From Formivibrio citricus (lineage in GTDB: Bacteria > Pseudomonadota > Gammaproteobacteria > Burkholderiales > Chitinibacteraceae), in assembly GCF_900115065.1 (NCBI RefSeq), contig NZ_FOVE01000006.1:101946-165945 (forward strand): a stretch of 64,000 nt of DNA, read 5' to 3'. This document shows positions 16,155-24,382 of the stretch, piece by piece. Made by a program: the position numbers and the translations under genes. The notes below the pieces were generated by a model, which worked only from the letters and a program-made list of their open reading frames with translations, did no database searches and was not told where the DNA came from. Position 1 is the stretch's first letter. Each line of letters starts with the position of its first letter.

Positions 16155-17362
16155 TGACGAAGAGAGAAATCATGAGCGGACCCCAGCCTTTGTTGCGGCG
16201 CTGCAAGAAATGCGGCCTGCCAGAAACCTATGAAACCATCGAATATGATGCCGAGGGAGTTTGCAATATTTGCCGGGGATCTGAGCACAAGCAGCAGGCG
16301 ATAGACTGGGTTGAGCGGAAAATACTGCTCGACAAATTGATTGAAAAGTATCGCGGCAAGGCCGATTACGATTGTATCGTGCCCTTTTCCGGGGGCAAGG
16401 ACAGTACATTCCAGTTGTACTACCTGATGAAGGAATACAACCTGAAACCACTGGTCGTGCGCTTCAATCATGGCTTCATGCGCCAGGTGGTGGAAGAAAA
16501 CAACCAACGCACTTTCAAGAAATTGGGCGTGGATGTGCTCGAGTTCACGCCCAACTGGAGAGTGGTCAAGAAACTGATGCTGGAATCATTCGTTCGCAAA
16601 ACGGATTTTTGCTGGCATTGCCATACGGGGATTTACTCATATCCACTGCGGGTCGCGCTCATGTACAAAGTGCCTCTTGTATTCTGGGGCGAACCCCAAT
16701 CGGAAATTACCGCCTACTACGATTACCTCAATGATGAAATCGAATACGAGGACGACAAGAAATTCAACATGCTGAGAACACTGGGCATCACCGCGGAAGA
16801 CATGCACGGCATGATCGACCGGCCGGACGATCCGGTCGACAGGCGCGACCTGATTCCCTATACCTTCCCGGATGTGAAGGAACTCAAAGCATTGCGTTAC
16901 TGCTCCGTGCCCCTCGGCAGTTTCATTCCGTGGGATTACACCAAAAACACGGAATTGATCAAACGGGAGCTGGGGTGGCAGGCGGACGAACTGGAAGGCG
17001 TACCGCGCGGCATCAACGAGCATGGAGAAAAAATCGAATGCTTCATGCAAGGCGTGCGTGACTACATCAAGTATCTGAAACGCGGTTACAGCCGGGTTGC
17101 GCAGATCGACGCCTTCCATGTGCGCGCTGGACGCATGTCCCCGGCAGAAGCGGTAAAAATGAACGCCGAGTTTGATGGCCGCAAGCCACACTCGCTTGAA
17201 GTATTCCTGGAATACGTCGGGCTGACAGAGGAAGAATTCAACAAGATCGTAGCGCAGATGGTAATCCCGCCGCACCAGCCCGACTTCGCCAACATCCCGA
17301 TGGCAAACAAAGCTTGGGATTTCGATCAATGGTACCGGGAAGACAACCGCAAAAAATCATGA
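16154..17362 (+). CDS. N-acetyl sugar amidotransferase 1 (PseA/WbpG/PtmG family, ATP-pyrophosphatase fold)
   Basis: The 402-residue protein has an N-terminal zinc-type Cys set (CKKC at residues 16-19 and CNIC near 37-40) and a PP-loop SGGKDS near residue 78, with CWHCHTG and FWGEPQSE further on. The family uses ammonia, supplied by a HisH/HisF pair, to turn an N-acetyl group into an acetamidino group on nonulosonic acids or UDP-sugars (WbpG in Pseudomonas, PseA and PtmG in Campylobacter). Here HisH and HisF homologues follow immediately with overlapping frames, giving a complete triad. A second triad lies at 22365-25016; the two amidotransferases differ in many motif-flanking residues, so they are not a recent duplication. 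Confidence 0.9.
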   Translation: MTKREIMSGPQPLLRRCKKCGLPETYETIEYDAEGVCNICRGSEHKQQAIDWVERKILLDKLIEKYRGKADYDCIVPFSGGKDSTFQLYYLMKEYNLKPLVVRFNHGFMRQVVEENNQRTFKKLGVDVLEFTPNWRVVKKLMLESFVRKTDFCWHCHTGIYSYPLRVALMYKVPLVFWGEPQSEITAYYDYLNDEIEYEDDKKFNMLRTLGITAEDMHGMIDRPDDPVDRRDLIPYTFPDVKELKALRYCSVPLGSFIPWDYTKNTELIKRELGWQADELEGVPRGINEHGEKIECFMQGVRDYIKYLKRGYSRVAQIDAFHVRAGRMSPAEAVKMNAEFDGRKPHSLEVFLEYVGLTEEEFNKIVAQMVIPPHQPDFANIPMANKAWDFDQWYREDNRKKS

Positions 17363-17976
17363 TCGGCATAGTGGATTACGGAGTAGGGAATCTTGCATCG
17401 GTGCGAAATGCATTTGACCGGGCAGGGTATGAGGCCGAGCTTTGCTCCCGGCAGGAGGAACTGGGCCAATACGAACGCTTGGTCCTGCCCGGCGTAGGCT
17501 CGTTTCGTTCCGCCATGGAACTGCTGGAGCAAGGCGGTTGGGTGCATGCACTGAAGACATATGCTGCAACAAAAAAACCGATGCTGGGAATTTGCCTTGG
17601 CATGCAACTTATGTTCGATTACGGCGAAGAGCATGGGGGTGCCGCCGGCTTGGGCCTGATTCCCGGAACCGTCGTTCACCTTGAGCCCGCAGCCCCCAAC
17701 AAAGTGCCACATGTCGGCTGGAACAGCCTCAACCATGCCATGCGGCATTCGCTACTGGAAGGCGTCAAGCCCGTGGTCGACTTTTACTTCGTCCACTCAT
17801 ACCACTGTGTGCCCAAAAACCCGGAGCATATTCTGGCAACATGTGATTTTGGCGGTGAATTTGTTGCAGCCGTAGTGGCAGGAAACGTAGCCGGTATGCA
17901 ATTTCACCCGGAAAAAAGCCAGCCGGCCGGAATACGAATTCTGGAAAACTTTGCCGAGTGGGAGCCGCAATGCTGA
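17359..17976 (+). CDS. HisH-like glutaminase subunit, triad 1
   Basis: The 205-residue class I glutamine amidotransferase begins MIGIVDYGVGNL. It has the nucleophile Cys in GICLGMQ (near residue 78) and His-x-Glu in MQFHPEKS (near 181). It is a HisH paralogue outside histidine biosynthesis and should release ammonia from glutamine for the neighbouring sugar amidotransferase. The ATG at 17359 overlaps the amidotransferase stop (ATGA) and starts at the first conserved strand; a longer frame from 17314 is rejected. It overlaps the HisF-like gene by seven bases. Confidence 0.92.
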   Translation: MIGIVDYGVGNLASVRNAFDRAGYEAELCSRQEELGQYERLVLPGVGSFRSAMELLEQGGWVHALKTYAATKKPMLGICLGMQLMFDYGEEHGGAAGLGLIPGTVVHLEPAAPNKVPHVGWNSLNHAMRHSLLEGVKPVVDFYFVHSYHCVPKNPEHILATCDFGGEFVAAVVAGNVAGMQFHPEKSQPAGIRILENFAEWEPQC

Positions 17977-18731
17977 AGAAGCGTGTGATTCCGGTCCTGC
18001 TGCTGCGCGATGGCCGGATGGCCAAAGGAGTCCAGTTTGGCAATTACCGGGATACTGGCAACCCCAAGACTGCGGTGCGGATTTACAGCGCTCAGGACGC
18101 CGACGAACTGGTCTTTCTCGACATTCAGGCCAGTCTGCAATCGAGAACGGCGCTACTCGAAATAATCAGGGAGGCGGCAACGGAGTGTTTCATGCCGCTG
18201 GCGGCCGGGGGCGGGATTGAATCGATCGACGATGTGCGGGAACTGTTGCTGGCCGGTGCCGATAAGGTGGTAGTCACCACAGCGGCAGTGACCAATCCGG
18301 GGCTGATCACTGCAATTTCCGAACGTTTCGGCAACCAGTGCGTAGTGGCTGGTATCGATTACCGGTGCGATGCAGATGGCGCAAAGGTCTGGATTCGTTG
18401 CGGCACGGAAGCCACGCAGCTTGATCCTGTCGAGCATGCACGTAATCTGGCTGCTCTGGGCGCGGGCGAAATTTTCCTGAACTCGATTGATCATGACGGG
18501 TTGATGGACGGATACGATCTGGACATGGCTGAAAAAATAGCCTCGGCGGTATCCGTGCCCGTGATCGTATGCGGCGGCGCCGGAAATTTCATGCATCTGG
18601 CCGAACTGCTGAAAGATACTTCGGCCTCTGCGGCGGCCTGCGCCAGTCTGTTTCATTTCGGGGATAACAATCCGATTCGCGCCAGATCCTATTTGCGGAA
18701 TCTCGGCATCCCGATGAGAGTACTCAAATGA
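17970..18731 (+). CDS. HisF-like cyclase-fold subunit, triad 1, lacking the first catalytic Asp
   Basis: The 253-residue TIM barrel resembles HisF (KRVIPVLLLRDGRMAKG, AAGGGIESIDDV, ADKVVVTTAAVTNPGLI, LNSIDHDGLMDGYD). In histidine-pathway HisF the first strand reads CLDVKDG, and its Asp is catalytic. Here the corresponding position is Leu (VLLLRDG), while the second Asp in NSID is kept. That fits a role as ammonia channel for the sugar amidotransferase rather than a cyclase. The ATG at 17970 follows GGAG by six bases. The stop overlaps the next start. Confidence 0.88.
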   Translation: MLKKRVIPVLLLRDGRMAKGVQFGNYRDTGNPKTAVRIYSAQDADELVFLDIQASLQSRTALLEIIREAATECFMPLAAGGGIESIDDVRELLLAGADKVVVTTAAVTNPGLITAISERFGNQCVVAGIDYRCDADGAKVWIRCGTEATQLDPVEHARNLAALGAGEIFLNSIDHDGLMDGYDLDMAEKIASAVSVPVIVCGGAGNFMHLAELLKDTSASAAACASLFHFGDNNPIRARSYLRNLGIPMRVLK

Positions 18732-19384
18732 TGGATACCAGCCTGCCGCGCGACGGAATTGCGTCGTATATCCAAAGGCTTGTTTCCATGCATCTCCCGG
18801 ATGGTTACGAGGGGTCTGAATTGCTTCGAATCGGTCTCGACAAAACGCTGGACCGGCTGGAGTACTGCTTTTCAAGAATTGAGCGCAAGTATTACAAACA
18901 AGGCGGAAAGCTCAAATTCGACCATATGAATGCCGATCACATGGCGGCTTTCCTCTATTTTCTCGGCAACACCATCTGGCAAGAAACCGGCGATACGGAA
19001 TTGCCTACTCGGCTTTCCTACCTGAACAAGATCATGCATGGCATGGATCTTTTTTACTCGGTGCGTATGCCGGAAATCTTTATGCTGGTTCACCCGGTAG
19101 GCACAGTGCTGGGGAATGCCGACTATGGCAATTATCTGGTGGTCTATCAGAATTGTACCGTTGGCGCTGTTACCAACGCCTACCCCAGATTCGGTACAGG
19201 AACAATTTTGTATTCCCGAAGCAGCGTGCTCGGCAACTGCAACATTGGGGATAATGTCGTTTTTGCAGCTAACGCCATGATTGTTGATACCGATATCCCC
19301 GCAGATACGCTGGTACTCGGACAGCACCCGTCATGCCGCTGTGTACCCAACAAAAAGACCGTGTCGCAGCGCTGTTTCAATTAA
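18728..19384 (+). CDS. Serine-acetyltransferase-like hexapeptide acyltransferase
   Basis: The 218-residue protein has a helical N-terminal domain (about 1-110) and a left-handed beta-helix with hexapeptide repeats (VHPVGTVLGNADYGNYLVVYQ..., VLGNCNIGDNVVFAANAMIV). This resembles CysE. It lies between the first amidotransferase triad and legF, so acetylation of an amino sugar or hydroxyl of the nonulosonic acid is more likely than cysteine synthesis. It could supply the missing LegH-type acetyl transfer, but the LegH family is usually NeuD-like, so this is only a possibility. Start codons ATG 18728 and 18731 both occur; 18728 overlaps the HisF stop. Confidence 0.75.
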   Translation: MMDTSLPRDGIASYIQRLVSMHLPDGYEGSELLRIGLDKTLDRLEYCFSRIERKYYKQGGKLKFDHMNADHMAAFLYFLGNTIWQETGDTELPTRLSYLNKIMHGMDLFYSVRMPEIFMLVHPVGTVLGNADYGNYLVVYQNCTVGAVTNAYPRFGTGTILYSRSSVLGNCNIGDNVVFAANAMIVDTDIPADTLVLGQHPSCRCVPNKKTVSQRCFN

Positions 19385-19401
19385 ATTGGCCGGAGTGAAA
19401 A

Positions 19402-20115
19402 TTGATTAATGACCTGAAGGTATTGGGCTTGGTTACTGCCCGGGGCGGATCAAAAGGTTTGCCAGGCAAAAATATCCGGGATCTGTGCGGCAAACCCCTG
19501 ATCGCCTGGACAATCGATGCCGCACTTGCGGCAAAGTGTCTTGATGCCGTCGTGGTCAGCACCGATGATACTGCCATCGCCGAAGCTGCCAGTAATCACG
19601 GCGCCGAAGTGCCTTTCCTGCGCCCGGCTGAGCTTGCCGGCGATTCTGCATCGTCGATCGATGTGGTGATCCACGCTCTGGATTTTCTGGCGGCCGAGGG
19701 GAGGCACTTTGATCTGGTAGTGCTGCTGGAGCCAACATCACCGCTACGCGAGGTATCGGATATTGTCGCGGGGCTTTCGCTCATGCAAGAACACCGAGCA
19801 AGCGCGGTGGTGAGCGTTTGCCGGGCGGAATGCACGCATCCCGCTTTCATGTACCGACAAAAAACGGATGGCCGGCTTGAACCCTTCCTGAAACGCCAGC
19901 CTACCGGATTGCGTCGGCAGGATATTGAGCCGCTGTATTTCCTGGAAGGAACTCTCTATGCCTCCAGAGTCGATGTACTAAGAGCGCGCCGTTCCTTCTA
20001 TCACGATGACACGGTTGCCTATGAAGTGCCTAAATGGAAGTCGATCGAAATTGACGATATTGACGACTTCACCATGGTTGAGGCGCTGATCAAACACAAA
20101 GGTTTGGCTAAATGA
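19402..20115 (+). CDS. legF: CMP-legionaminic acid synthetase (LegF, acylneuraminate cytidylyltransferase)
   Basis: The 237-residue protein has the CMP-NeuAc synthetase N terminus LGLVTARGGSKGLPGKNIR, VVSTDDTAIAEAA, LLEPTSPLR and a C-terminal EIDDIDDFTMVEAL. It activates the nonulosonic acid with CTP before transfer. The start is a TTG at 19402 with GGAG six bases upstream; there is no nearby in-frame ATG before the conserved strand. The stop overlaps the next gene by four bases (ATGA). Specificity for legionaminic rather than another acid is inferred from legI, legG and legB. Confidence 0.87.
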   Translation: MINDLKVLGLVTARGGSKGLPGKNIRDLCGKPLIAWTIDAALAAKCLDAVVVSTDDTAIAEAASNHGAEVPFLRPAELAGDSASSIDVVIHALDFLAAEGRHFDLVVLLEPTSPLREVSDIVAGLSLMQEHRASAVVSVCRAECTHPAFMYRQKTDGRLEPFLKRQPTGLRRQDIEPLYFLEGTLYASRVDVLRARRSFYHDDTVAYEVPKWKSIEIDDIDDFTMVEALIKHKGLAK

Positions 20116-21467
20116 ACTATCAGGCAAGATTGAACCGGGTTATTCCCGGAGGCGCGCACACCTATTCGCGCGGGTTTGACCAATTCCCCGCCAATGCGCC
20201 GCAAATTCTGGAGCGGGGGGAAGGCGCATATGTCTGGGCGCCTGATGGAAAAAAATACCTGGATTACGGCATGGCGCTGCGCGCCGTAACGCTGGGCTAT
20301 GCTCATCCGTTAGTCAACGCGGCTGCCATTCGTGAAATCGAGCGAGGAAACAATCTGACCCGGGCCTCGCTGACGGAGCTGCAGGCAGCAGAATTGCTGG
20401 TGGATACCATCCCCGGCGCGGACATGGTCAAATTCGCAAAAAACGGCTCGAATGCTACTACTGCTGCGGCAAAGATTGCGAGAGCATATACCGGCCGCCG
20501 CTATGTCTGCGTTCCCCGGCAACATCCGTTTTTTTCATTCGATGACTGGTTCATCGGCACCACTGCACTACAAAGGGGTATTCCGGATGCCCATGCCGCG
20601 ACCACGCTGGTATTTGATTACAATGACATCCAGTCTTTGCGGGGCCTTTTTGACCAGCATCCGGGTGAAATCGCTGCTGTGATGCTCGAGCCGGCGACAA
20701 CAGTTACCCCTTGTGCGCCCGATTGCACGCATTTGCTGAGTTATGATGCCCCGTGCCGCAGCTGCGCTAATACCGGCAAAAATTTCCTGCATCAGGTTCA
20801 GGATTTGTGCCGGAAGGATGGTGCCCTCTTAATCCTTGATGAAATGATCACGGGGTTCCGTTGGCATTTGCAGGGCGCACAGACATATTTTGGCGTAGAG
20901 CCGGACATGAGCACCTTCGGGAAAGGCATGGCCAATGGTTTCTCGGTGGCCGCAGTAGCTGGCAAGCGCGAAATCATGGAAGTTGGCTCGATAGATAAGC
21001 CCGGAGAGGAAAGAACATTCCTGCTGTCGACCACGCATGGCGGTGAAATGTGCGGTTTGGGTGCATTTATCGAGACGGTGCGAATCTACAAGGAACAGGA
21101 TGTTTGCCGGCATTTGTGGGCATACGGAGAAAAACTGCGCGACGGCATGACGCAGGCAGCAAGAGAATGCGGCATAGCGGATCATTTTATGATGGATGGC
21201 CCGGCAATATGCCTGAACTATCTCACCCGCGATGCCGAAGGCAAACCGTCGGCAAAATTCCGGACATTATTCAGCCAGGAAATGATTCGCCACGGAGTGC
21301 TGATGCCCTGGATCGCGGTCAGTTTTGCCCATGGCGAGAACGAGCTGGCCATGACATTGGAGGCAGCAAAGGCTGCCATGAAGATCTATGCCAATGCGTT
21401 GACCGACGGAATCGAGCAATATCTGGAAGGGCCGGAGATCAAGCCGGTTTTCCGCAGATACAACTGA
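20112..21467 (+). CDS. Class III PLP aminotransferase, glutamate-1-semialdehyde aminomutase-like, with extra Cys cluster
   Basis: The 451-residue protein follows the HemL fold (VIPGGAHTYSRGF, VKFAKNGSNATTAA, LILDEMITGFRW, and the PLP lysine in TFGKGMANG). It is not a housekeeping HemL: an insertion near residues 205-225 carries four Cys (CAPDC and CRSC), a possible metal site, and the neighbours are all sugar genes. Related aminotransferases occur in nonulosonic acid loci, where they may aminate a keto sugar or a free sugar phosphate. This could supply the amino group otherwise added by LegC, or glucosamine phosphate for PtmE; neither can be decided here. It is seven bases upstream of the SDR gene. 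Confidence 0.8.
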   Translation: MNYQARLNRVIPGGAHTYSRGFDQFPANAPQILERGEGAYVWAPDGKKYLDYGMALRAVTLGYAHPLVNAAAIREIERGNNLTRASLTELQAAELLVDTIPGADMVKFAKNGSNATTAAAKIARAYTGRRYVCVPRQHPFFSFDDWFIGTTALQRGIPDAHAATTLVFDYNDIQSLRGLFDQHPGEIAAVMLEPATTVTPCAPDCTHLLSYDAPCRSCANTGKNFLHQVQDLCRKDGALLILDEMITGFRWHLQGAQTYFGVEPDMSTFGKGMANGFSVAAVAGKREIMEVGSIDKPGEERTFLLSTTHGGEMCGLGAFIETVRIYKEQDVCRHLWAYGEKLRDGMTQAARECGIADHFMMDGPAICLNYLTRDAEGKPSAKFRTLFSQEMIRHGVLMPWIAVSFAHGENELAMTLEAAKAAMKIYANALTDGIEQYLEGPEIKPVFRRYN

Positions 21468-21474
21468 GACGCTG

Positions 21475-22278
21475 ATGGCTACGCTGAATGATCTGATGCG
21501 AATGAATGGCCGCCGCGCCCTGATTACCGGCGCAGCGGGATCGCTGGGGTGCGTGATCGCGGACACTCTGGCGGAGCTCGGCGCCGATCTGGTGCTGGTC
21601 GACCGCCCGGGGGCTGATCTGGCCGGGCTGGCCACGACGCTGGCTGACAAATGGGACATACAGGTACAGACGGAATCCTGCGATCTTGAAAGCCAGGATA
21701 ATCGTGACCGCCTGATCGGAGCTGCCCTGAAAGATAATGCGCGGCTGGATGTTCTGGTCAATAACGCGGCTTTTGTCGGCACAAGCGGCTTGCAAGGCTG
21801 GGCCTTGCCATTTGAACAGCAGACAGTTGAAACTTGGCGGCGCGCGATGGAAGTGAACGTAACCGCGGCTTTTGATCTGTGCAAACAGTTCGCGGTGAGT
21901 ATGCGACAATCCCCTCACGCCAGTATCATCAATATCGGCTCGATCTACGGACAATACGGGCCGAATTGGCAGTTATACGAGGGAACGGCGATGGCGAACC
22001 CGGCGGCCTATGCCGCATCGAAAGGGGCGCTGATACAATTGACCCGATGGCTGGCCACGACGTTGGCGCCGAGTGTGCGCGTAAACTGCATCTCGCCAGG
22101 CGGGATTGCAAGAGGGCAGCCGGAAAGTTTTGTTGCAAGATACGAGGCACAAACCCCATTGGCCCGAATGGCCGTCGAAGACGACTTCCGTGGAGCGGTT
22201 GCTTACCTTGCCAGCGATCTTTCGCGGTATGTGACCGGGCAAAATCTGGCCGTCGATGGGGGCTGGGGCGTGTGGTGA
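21475..22278 (+). CDS. Short-chain dehydrogenase/reductase (PtmA-like)
   Basis: The 267-residue classical SDR has RALITGAAGSLGCVIA (cofactor site), NNAAF, the catalytic Ser in INIGSIYG and Tyr-x3-Lys in PAAYAASKGAL. The family reduces or oxidises a sugar or sugar-derived alcohol with NAD(P). Its position behind legF and an aminotransferase resembles ptmA in Campylobacter legionaminic loci, so it may act in precursor supply; substrate is unknown. A strong hairpin follows after about 40 bases, ending this sub-block. Confidence 0.83.
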   Translation: MATLNDLMRMNGRRALITGAAGSLGCVIADTLAELGADLVLVDRPGADLAGLATTLADKWDIQVQTESCDLESQDNRDRLIGAALKDNARLDVLVNNAAFVGTSGLQGWALPFEQQTVETWRRAMEVNVTAAFDLCKQFAVSMRQSPHASIINIGSIYGQYGPNWQLYEGTAMANPAAYAASKGALIQLTRWLATTLAPSVRVNCISPGGIARGQPESFVARYEAQTPLARMAVEDDFRGAVAYLASDLSRYVTGQNLAVDGGWGVW

Positions 22279-22315
22279 TTGGCTCGGCCGATCTGCAAGC
22301 AGACAATTGAATTTG

Positions 22316-22349
22316 CAAATGCAGAGGTTCTCCCTCTGCATTTGATTTT
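22316..22349 (+). terminator. Strong hairpin between SDR gene and second amidotransferase triad
   Basis: CAAATGCAGAGG (22316-22327) pairs perfectly over 12 bases with CCTCTGCATTTG (22333-22344) around TTCTC, followed by ATTTTG. It ends 15 bases before the ATG at 22365 and could act as terminator or attenuator for the second half of the island. Confidence 0.65.
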
Positions 22350-22364
22350 GACCAAGGACCAGAA

Positions 22365-23606
22365 ATGAGCAATCCCAAACCGGATAACTTGGAGGCGTAC
22401 TACGGACTCCCGCACGATGTGGTTTTCTGCAAGAAATGTTGCTATTCCAACCAGCGCCCTTCTTCTACCAAGGAATTCAACCATACCAAGGACAGCAAAA
22501 AGGTTACGCTGGCTTTTGATGAAGAGGGTGTCTGCGATGCCTGCCGGTTCGCAGAAAAAAAGGAAACCATCGACTGGAAAGCGCGCGAGGAGCAACTTCT
22601 GGAGTTGCTGGCCAAACATCGCCGTACCGATGGGGGCTATGACTGTATTGTTCCGGGTAGCGGTGGCAAGGATAGCGTCTACGCAGCGCATGTTCTTAAG
22701 TACAAATACGGAATGAATCCGTTGACTGTAACCTGGCCTCCAATCTTGTATACGGATTACGGCTACCGCAATTTCCGTAATTGGATCGACATAGGCGGGT
22801 TTGACAATATCTCGTTCAACCAGAATGGGCGAGCCATGCGCACGTTGACGCGTCTGTCCATCGAAAACCTGTTTCATCCGTTCCAGACGTTCATCCTTGG
22901 ACAGAAACAACTGGCCCCCAAGCTGGCGCTCAAATTTGGAATCCCGTTGATCTTCTATGGCGAACACGAAGCAGAATTTGGCAATCCGATCGCAGAGACC
23001 AATTCATCCCTGCAGGATAGTTCATATCATACCTATGACAACTTGGATGATTTGATCCTCGGAGGCATTCCCATCCGGCAGCTGCGCGAAGATTACGGCC
23101 TGTCCCTCAATGAATTGATGCCTTTCCTTCCTGCCCCGCGGGAGGAATATGAAAGGGGTAAAGTAGAAGTCCAGTATCTGGGTTATTACCTGAAGTGGTT
23201 GCCTCAGGAGTCTTATTACTATGCCGTAAAGCACGCAGGGTTTGAGGCAAGGCCTCACCGGACGGATGGCACATATAGCAAGTATTTGGGCATTGACGAC
23301 AAAATTGATGATCTCAATTATTACTGTTACTTCATCAAATTTGGTTTTGGTCATTGCACGGAAGATGCTTCACAAGAAATCCGTAATGGCCACATCACTC
23401 GTGACGAAGGCAAGGCATTGGTTGCTCGCTTCGATGGAGAGTTCCCGGAGCGCTACTTCATGGATGTCATGAATCATCTAGGCATGGACCCGGATTATTT
23501 CCGCAATGAACTTACCGACAAATTCCGCTCGCCGCACCTATGGGTTAAGGATAATGGCATTTGGAAGTTGCGGCACAACATCAATGGCACAGGCTACAAC
23601 GACTGA
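22365..23606 (+). CDS. N-acetyl sugar amidotransferase 2 (PseA/WbpG/PtmG family)
   Basis: The 413-residue protein has the same architecture as the enzyme at 16154: Cys pairs CKKC (22-25) and CDAC (56-59) and the PP-loop GSGGKDS near residue 100. It differs strongly elsewhere: TWPPILYTDYGYRNF, YGEHEAEFGNP and an N-terminal insertion between the Cys pairs. It is predicted to convert a second N-acyl group, or a different sugar, to an acetamidino group using ammonia from the HisH-like protein two genes downstream. Unlike triad 1, the order here is amidotransferase, HisF, HisH. The GAAATG context offers AAGGACC as ribosome site. Confidence 0.9.
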   Translation: MSNPKPDNLEAYYGLPHDVVFCKKCCYSNQRPSSTKEFNHTKDSKKVTLAFDEEGVCDACRFAEKKETIDWKAREEQLLELLAKHRRTDGGYDCIVPGSGGKDSVYAAHVLKYKYGMNPLTVTWPPILYTDYGYRNFRNWIDIGGFDNISFNQNGRAMRTLTRLSIENLFHPFQTFILGQKQLAPKLALKFGIPLIFYGEHEAEFGNPIAETNSSLQDSSYHTYDNLDDLILGGIPIRQLREDYGLSLNELMPFLPAPREEYERGKVEVQYLGYYLKWLPQESYYYAVKHAGFEARPHRTDGTYSKYLGIDDKIDDLNYYCYFIKFGFGHCTEDASQEIRNGHITRDEGKALVARFDGEFPERYFMDVMNHLGMDPDYFRNELTDKFRSPHLWVKDNGIWKLRHNINGTGYND

Positions 23607-23614
23607 TCGGGCAC

Positions 23615-24382
23615 ATGAACAAAAATATAAGATTGATCGCGCGTCTGGATATCAAAGGGCCCAATCTGATCAAGGGCATTCACCTTGAGGGGCTGCGCGT
23701 GATTGGCTCTCCTTATGAACACGCCTTGCGCTATTACCAGCAAGGCGCTGATGAACTGATTTACATGGATTGTGTAGCCAGCCTGTATGGGCGGAACCAC
23801 TTGGGCGACATTATCAGGGAGGCTGCACGCGATATTTTTGTTCCGCTCACCGTAGGCGGTGGTATTCGCTCGGTCGACGATGCAACGCAAATTCTCCGCG
23901 CAGGCGCGGACAAGGTGGCAATCAATACTGCTGCGGTAGCCAACCCGGGGTTGATCAGTGAAATATCGCGCCAGTTCGGCAGCCAGTGCATGGTTTTATC
24001 GGTAGAGGCCAAGCAAGTAGGCGAAGGGAAATGGCAGGTATTCACGGACAATGGCCGTGAATGTACGGGTCTGGATGTGGTTGAGTGGGTACAGAAAGGC
24101 GTTGAGATGGGCGCGGGCGAAATCCTGCTGACGTCCATTGATCGCGAAGGCACGCGCAAAGGCTTTGACATCGCACTCTTGAAGGCGGTGACCTCGGCTA
24201 TTTCGGTCCCCGTCATTGCAAGCGGCGGCATGGGCGAGGCCGGCGAAGTGGTCGACGCTGTGCGGGAAGGCGGTGTGGATGCTGTTGCAATGGCCGATAT
24301 CCTGCATTACAAACGCGCCCAAATTGGTGATGTGAGAAAAATAGCGAAGTCCGCAGGTTTGAAGGTGAGGGATTATGCCTGA
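23615..24382 (+). CDS. HisF-like cyclase-fold subunit, triad 2
   Basis: The 255-residue TIM barrel reads IRLIARLDIKGPNLIKGI at its first strand, keeping the Asp that HisF uses. It continues with TVGGGIRSVDDATQIL, ADKVAINTAAVANPGLI, LLTSIDREGTRKGFD and VIASGGMGEAGEV. Both HisF aspartates are thus present, unlike the paralogue at 17970. It should form a channelling complex with the HisH-like glutaminase and the amidotransferase. ATG 23615 is chosen; a longer frame from 23561 would overlap the preceding gene out of frame. It overlaps the HisH-like gene by eight bases. Confidence 0.9.
   Translation: MNKNIRLIARLDIKGPNLIKGIHLEGLRVIGSPYEHALRYYQQGADELIYMDCVASLYGRNHLGDIIREAARDIFVPLTVGGGIRSVDDATQILRAGADKVAINTAAVANPGLISEISRQFGSQCMVLSVEAKQVGEGKWQVFTDNGRECTGLDVVEWVQKGVEMGAGEILLTSIDREGTRKGFDIALLKAVTSAISVPVIASGGMGEAGEVVDAVREGGVDAVAMADILHYKRAQIGDVRKIAKSAGLKVRDYA

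Noticed and set aside
17970..24382. Assignment of the HisH/HisF genes to histidine biosynthesis
   Set aside because: No hisA, hisI or other his gene is present, and both pairs sit with PP-loop sugar amidotransferases.
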